Shown here one piece after another: positions 63,364 through 64,000 of a stretch of DNA of 64,000 nt. The stretch comes from Acidiferrobacteraceae bacterium (GTDB lineage Bacteria; Pseudomonadota; Gammaproteobacteria; Arenicellales; UBA868), in assembly GCA_002724185.1 (NCBI GenBank), contig PBOB01000061.1:24048-88047 (forward strand), given 5' to 3'. Below the pieces are notes generated by a model that saw only the letters and a program-made list of their open reading frames with translations, did no database searches and was not told where the DNA came from. The position numbers and the translations under genes were made by a program. Each line of letters begins with the position of its first letter. Position 1 is the stretch's first letter.

Positions 63364-64000
63364 ATGATTGAAGTTCAGAAGCTTAGCAAGAAGTTCGGCG
63401 GCCTGACAGCTGTTAACCGGGTTAGCCTAGAGATTACGCGGGGATCGATTACCGGCTTAATAGGCCCTAATGGCGCGGGAAAGACTACGCTTTTCAATGT
63501 TATTGCTGGGAACCTGCAGCCTTCTTCTGGCCGAATCTTTTTCGACGGTGAAGATGTGACGGGTTTTGCATCCCACGACCTCTTCCATAAGGGGTTGTTA
63601 CGCACATTTCAAATTGCCCATGAATTTGGCAAGCTGACTGTTCTGGAGAATCTAATGATGGTTCCAGGGCGTCAAACGGGAGAAAGCTTATTCGCTGCAT
63701 GGTTCAAGCGCCGTCTAGTTCAAAAAGAGGAAGCTATCGTTCTTGAGAAAGCGAAGGAAGTTCTAAGATTCCTCAATCTAACTGAGTTAGAAAATGAACC
63801 AGCTGCGAATTTATCGGGTGGGCAGAAGAAGCTCTTAGAGTTAGGGCGGACAATGATGGTTAGTGCGAAGGTTGTATTGCTCGATGAGGTAGGAGCGGGC
63901 GTGAATAGGACATTATTAAGAGAAATTGGTGATGCTATTATTCGTCTGAACCGTGAACGAGACTATACGTTTTTTATGATCGAGCATGATCTTGAATTTA
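63364..64000 (+). CDS. LivG-type ABC transporter ATP-binding protein (3' partial)
   Basis: Runs off the window edge with the frame still open. Start ATG 63364. GPNGAGKTTLFN (Walker A), LSGGQKKLLELGR (signature), VVLLDEVGAGVN (Walker B) and FFMIEHD (H-loop) give a complete ATPase core of the branched-chain amino acid/amide (LivG/UrtD) subfamily; the C-terminus is outside. In the Walker B loop the usual DEPxAGL is DEVGAGV. A 124-bp gap separates it from the TRAP gene, so it probably starts a separate transporter operon. Confidence 0.85.
   Translation, partial: MIEVQKLSKKFGGLTAVNRVSLEITRGSITGLIGPNGAGKTTLFNVIAGNLQPSSGRIFFDGEDVTGFASHDLFHKGLLRTFQIAHEFGKLTVLENLMMVPGRQTGESLFAAWFKRRLVQKEEAIVLEKAKEVLRFLNLTELENEPAANLSGGQKKLLELGRTMMVSAKVVLLDEVGAGVNRTLLREIGDAIIRLNRERDYTFFMIEHDLEF

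Noticed and set aside
1..64000. CRISPR arrays, insertion sequences, prophage or toxin-antitoxin loci
   Set aside because: No regular direct-repeat array, no transposase or phage integrase, and no paired toxin/antitoxin genes could be found; the only recombinase is XerD.

Overview
The window is one contiguous piece of bacterial chromosome with moderate-to-low GC by eye. The housekeeping order ffh-rpsP-rimM-trmD-rplS, an xerD-type recombinase, and the run folK, trpS-scpA-scpB-rluB indicate a gammaproteobacterium. Two candidate DMSP-cleaving enzymes, a TRAP uptake system, many small transporters and no recognisable DNA-binding transcription regulator suggest an uncultured marine planktonic lineage. 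That placement is inference; there is no rRNA in the window.

Region 1 (1-18.4 kb) is accessory. It consists of mostly single-gene units in mixed orientation: seven small dimeric alpha/beta-barrel proteins (EthD, GYD and ABM types), two GFA zinc proteins, three cupins including a DddQ/DddL-type DMSP lyase candidate (10392-11009), an M24 enzyme without the usual metal ligands, a NUDIX protein, a TenA protein, two EamA transporters and a decayed alpha/beta hydrolase. Intergenic DNA at 4126-4254 folds on paper as a compact four-helix RNA. A family of related ~70-bp repeats lies between the genes from 12.3 to 16.1 kb. tRNA-Ser(GCT) sits at 16144.

Region 2 (18.4-37.2 kb) holds rhlE, an MFS transporter, an HpcH/HpaI aldolase, tRNA-Arg(ACG), a diguanylate cyclase, a PAP2 phosphatase with manC, and a leftward operon of a MacA/MacB-like exporter (adaptor, ATPase, two permeases) ending in a 4'-phosphopantetheinyl transferase. 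A rightward four-gene catabolic operon follows: PuuA-like glutamine synthetase, zinc alcohol dehydrogenase, enolase-superfamily enzyme, PuuB-like FAD oxidase.

Region 3 (37.3-44.5 kb) is core: ffh, rpsP, rimM, trmD, rplS, a 650-residue repeat-rich exported protein, xerD and a CnoX-like thioredoxin.

Region 4 (44.6-53.2 kb) has a class III aminotransferase, then a tight rightward block: a DddP-type M24 enzyme, an M19-dipeptidase-like protein with a degenerate metal site, a 569-residue protein I do not recognise, a DUF3726-like protein, an NAD(P)-dependent 3-hydroxyisobutyrate-dehydrogenase-type enzyme and an MFS transporter. This is the best candidate for an undescribed system. Region 5 (53.2-57.9 kb) has tRNA-Glu(CTC), folK, trpS, scpA, scpB and rluB.

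Region 6 (58-64 kb) is a TRAP operon with a strong terminator between the binding-protein gene and the permeases, an oversized small permease, a large permease carrying a ~300-residue charged helical tail, and the start of a LivG-type ABC ATPase cut by the window edge.
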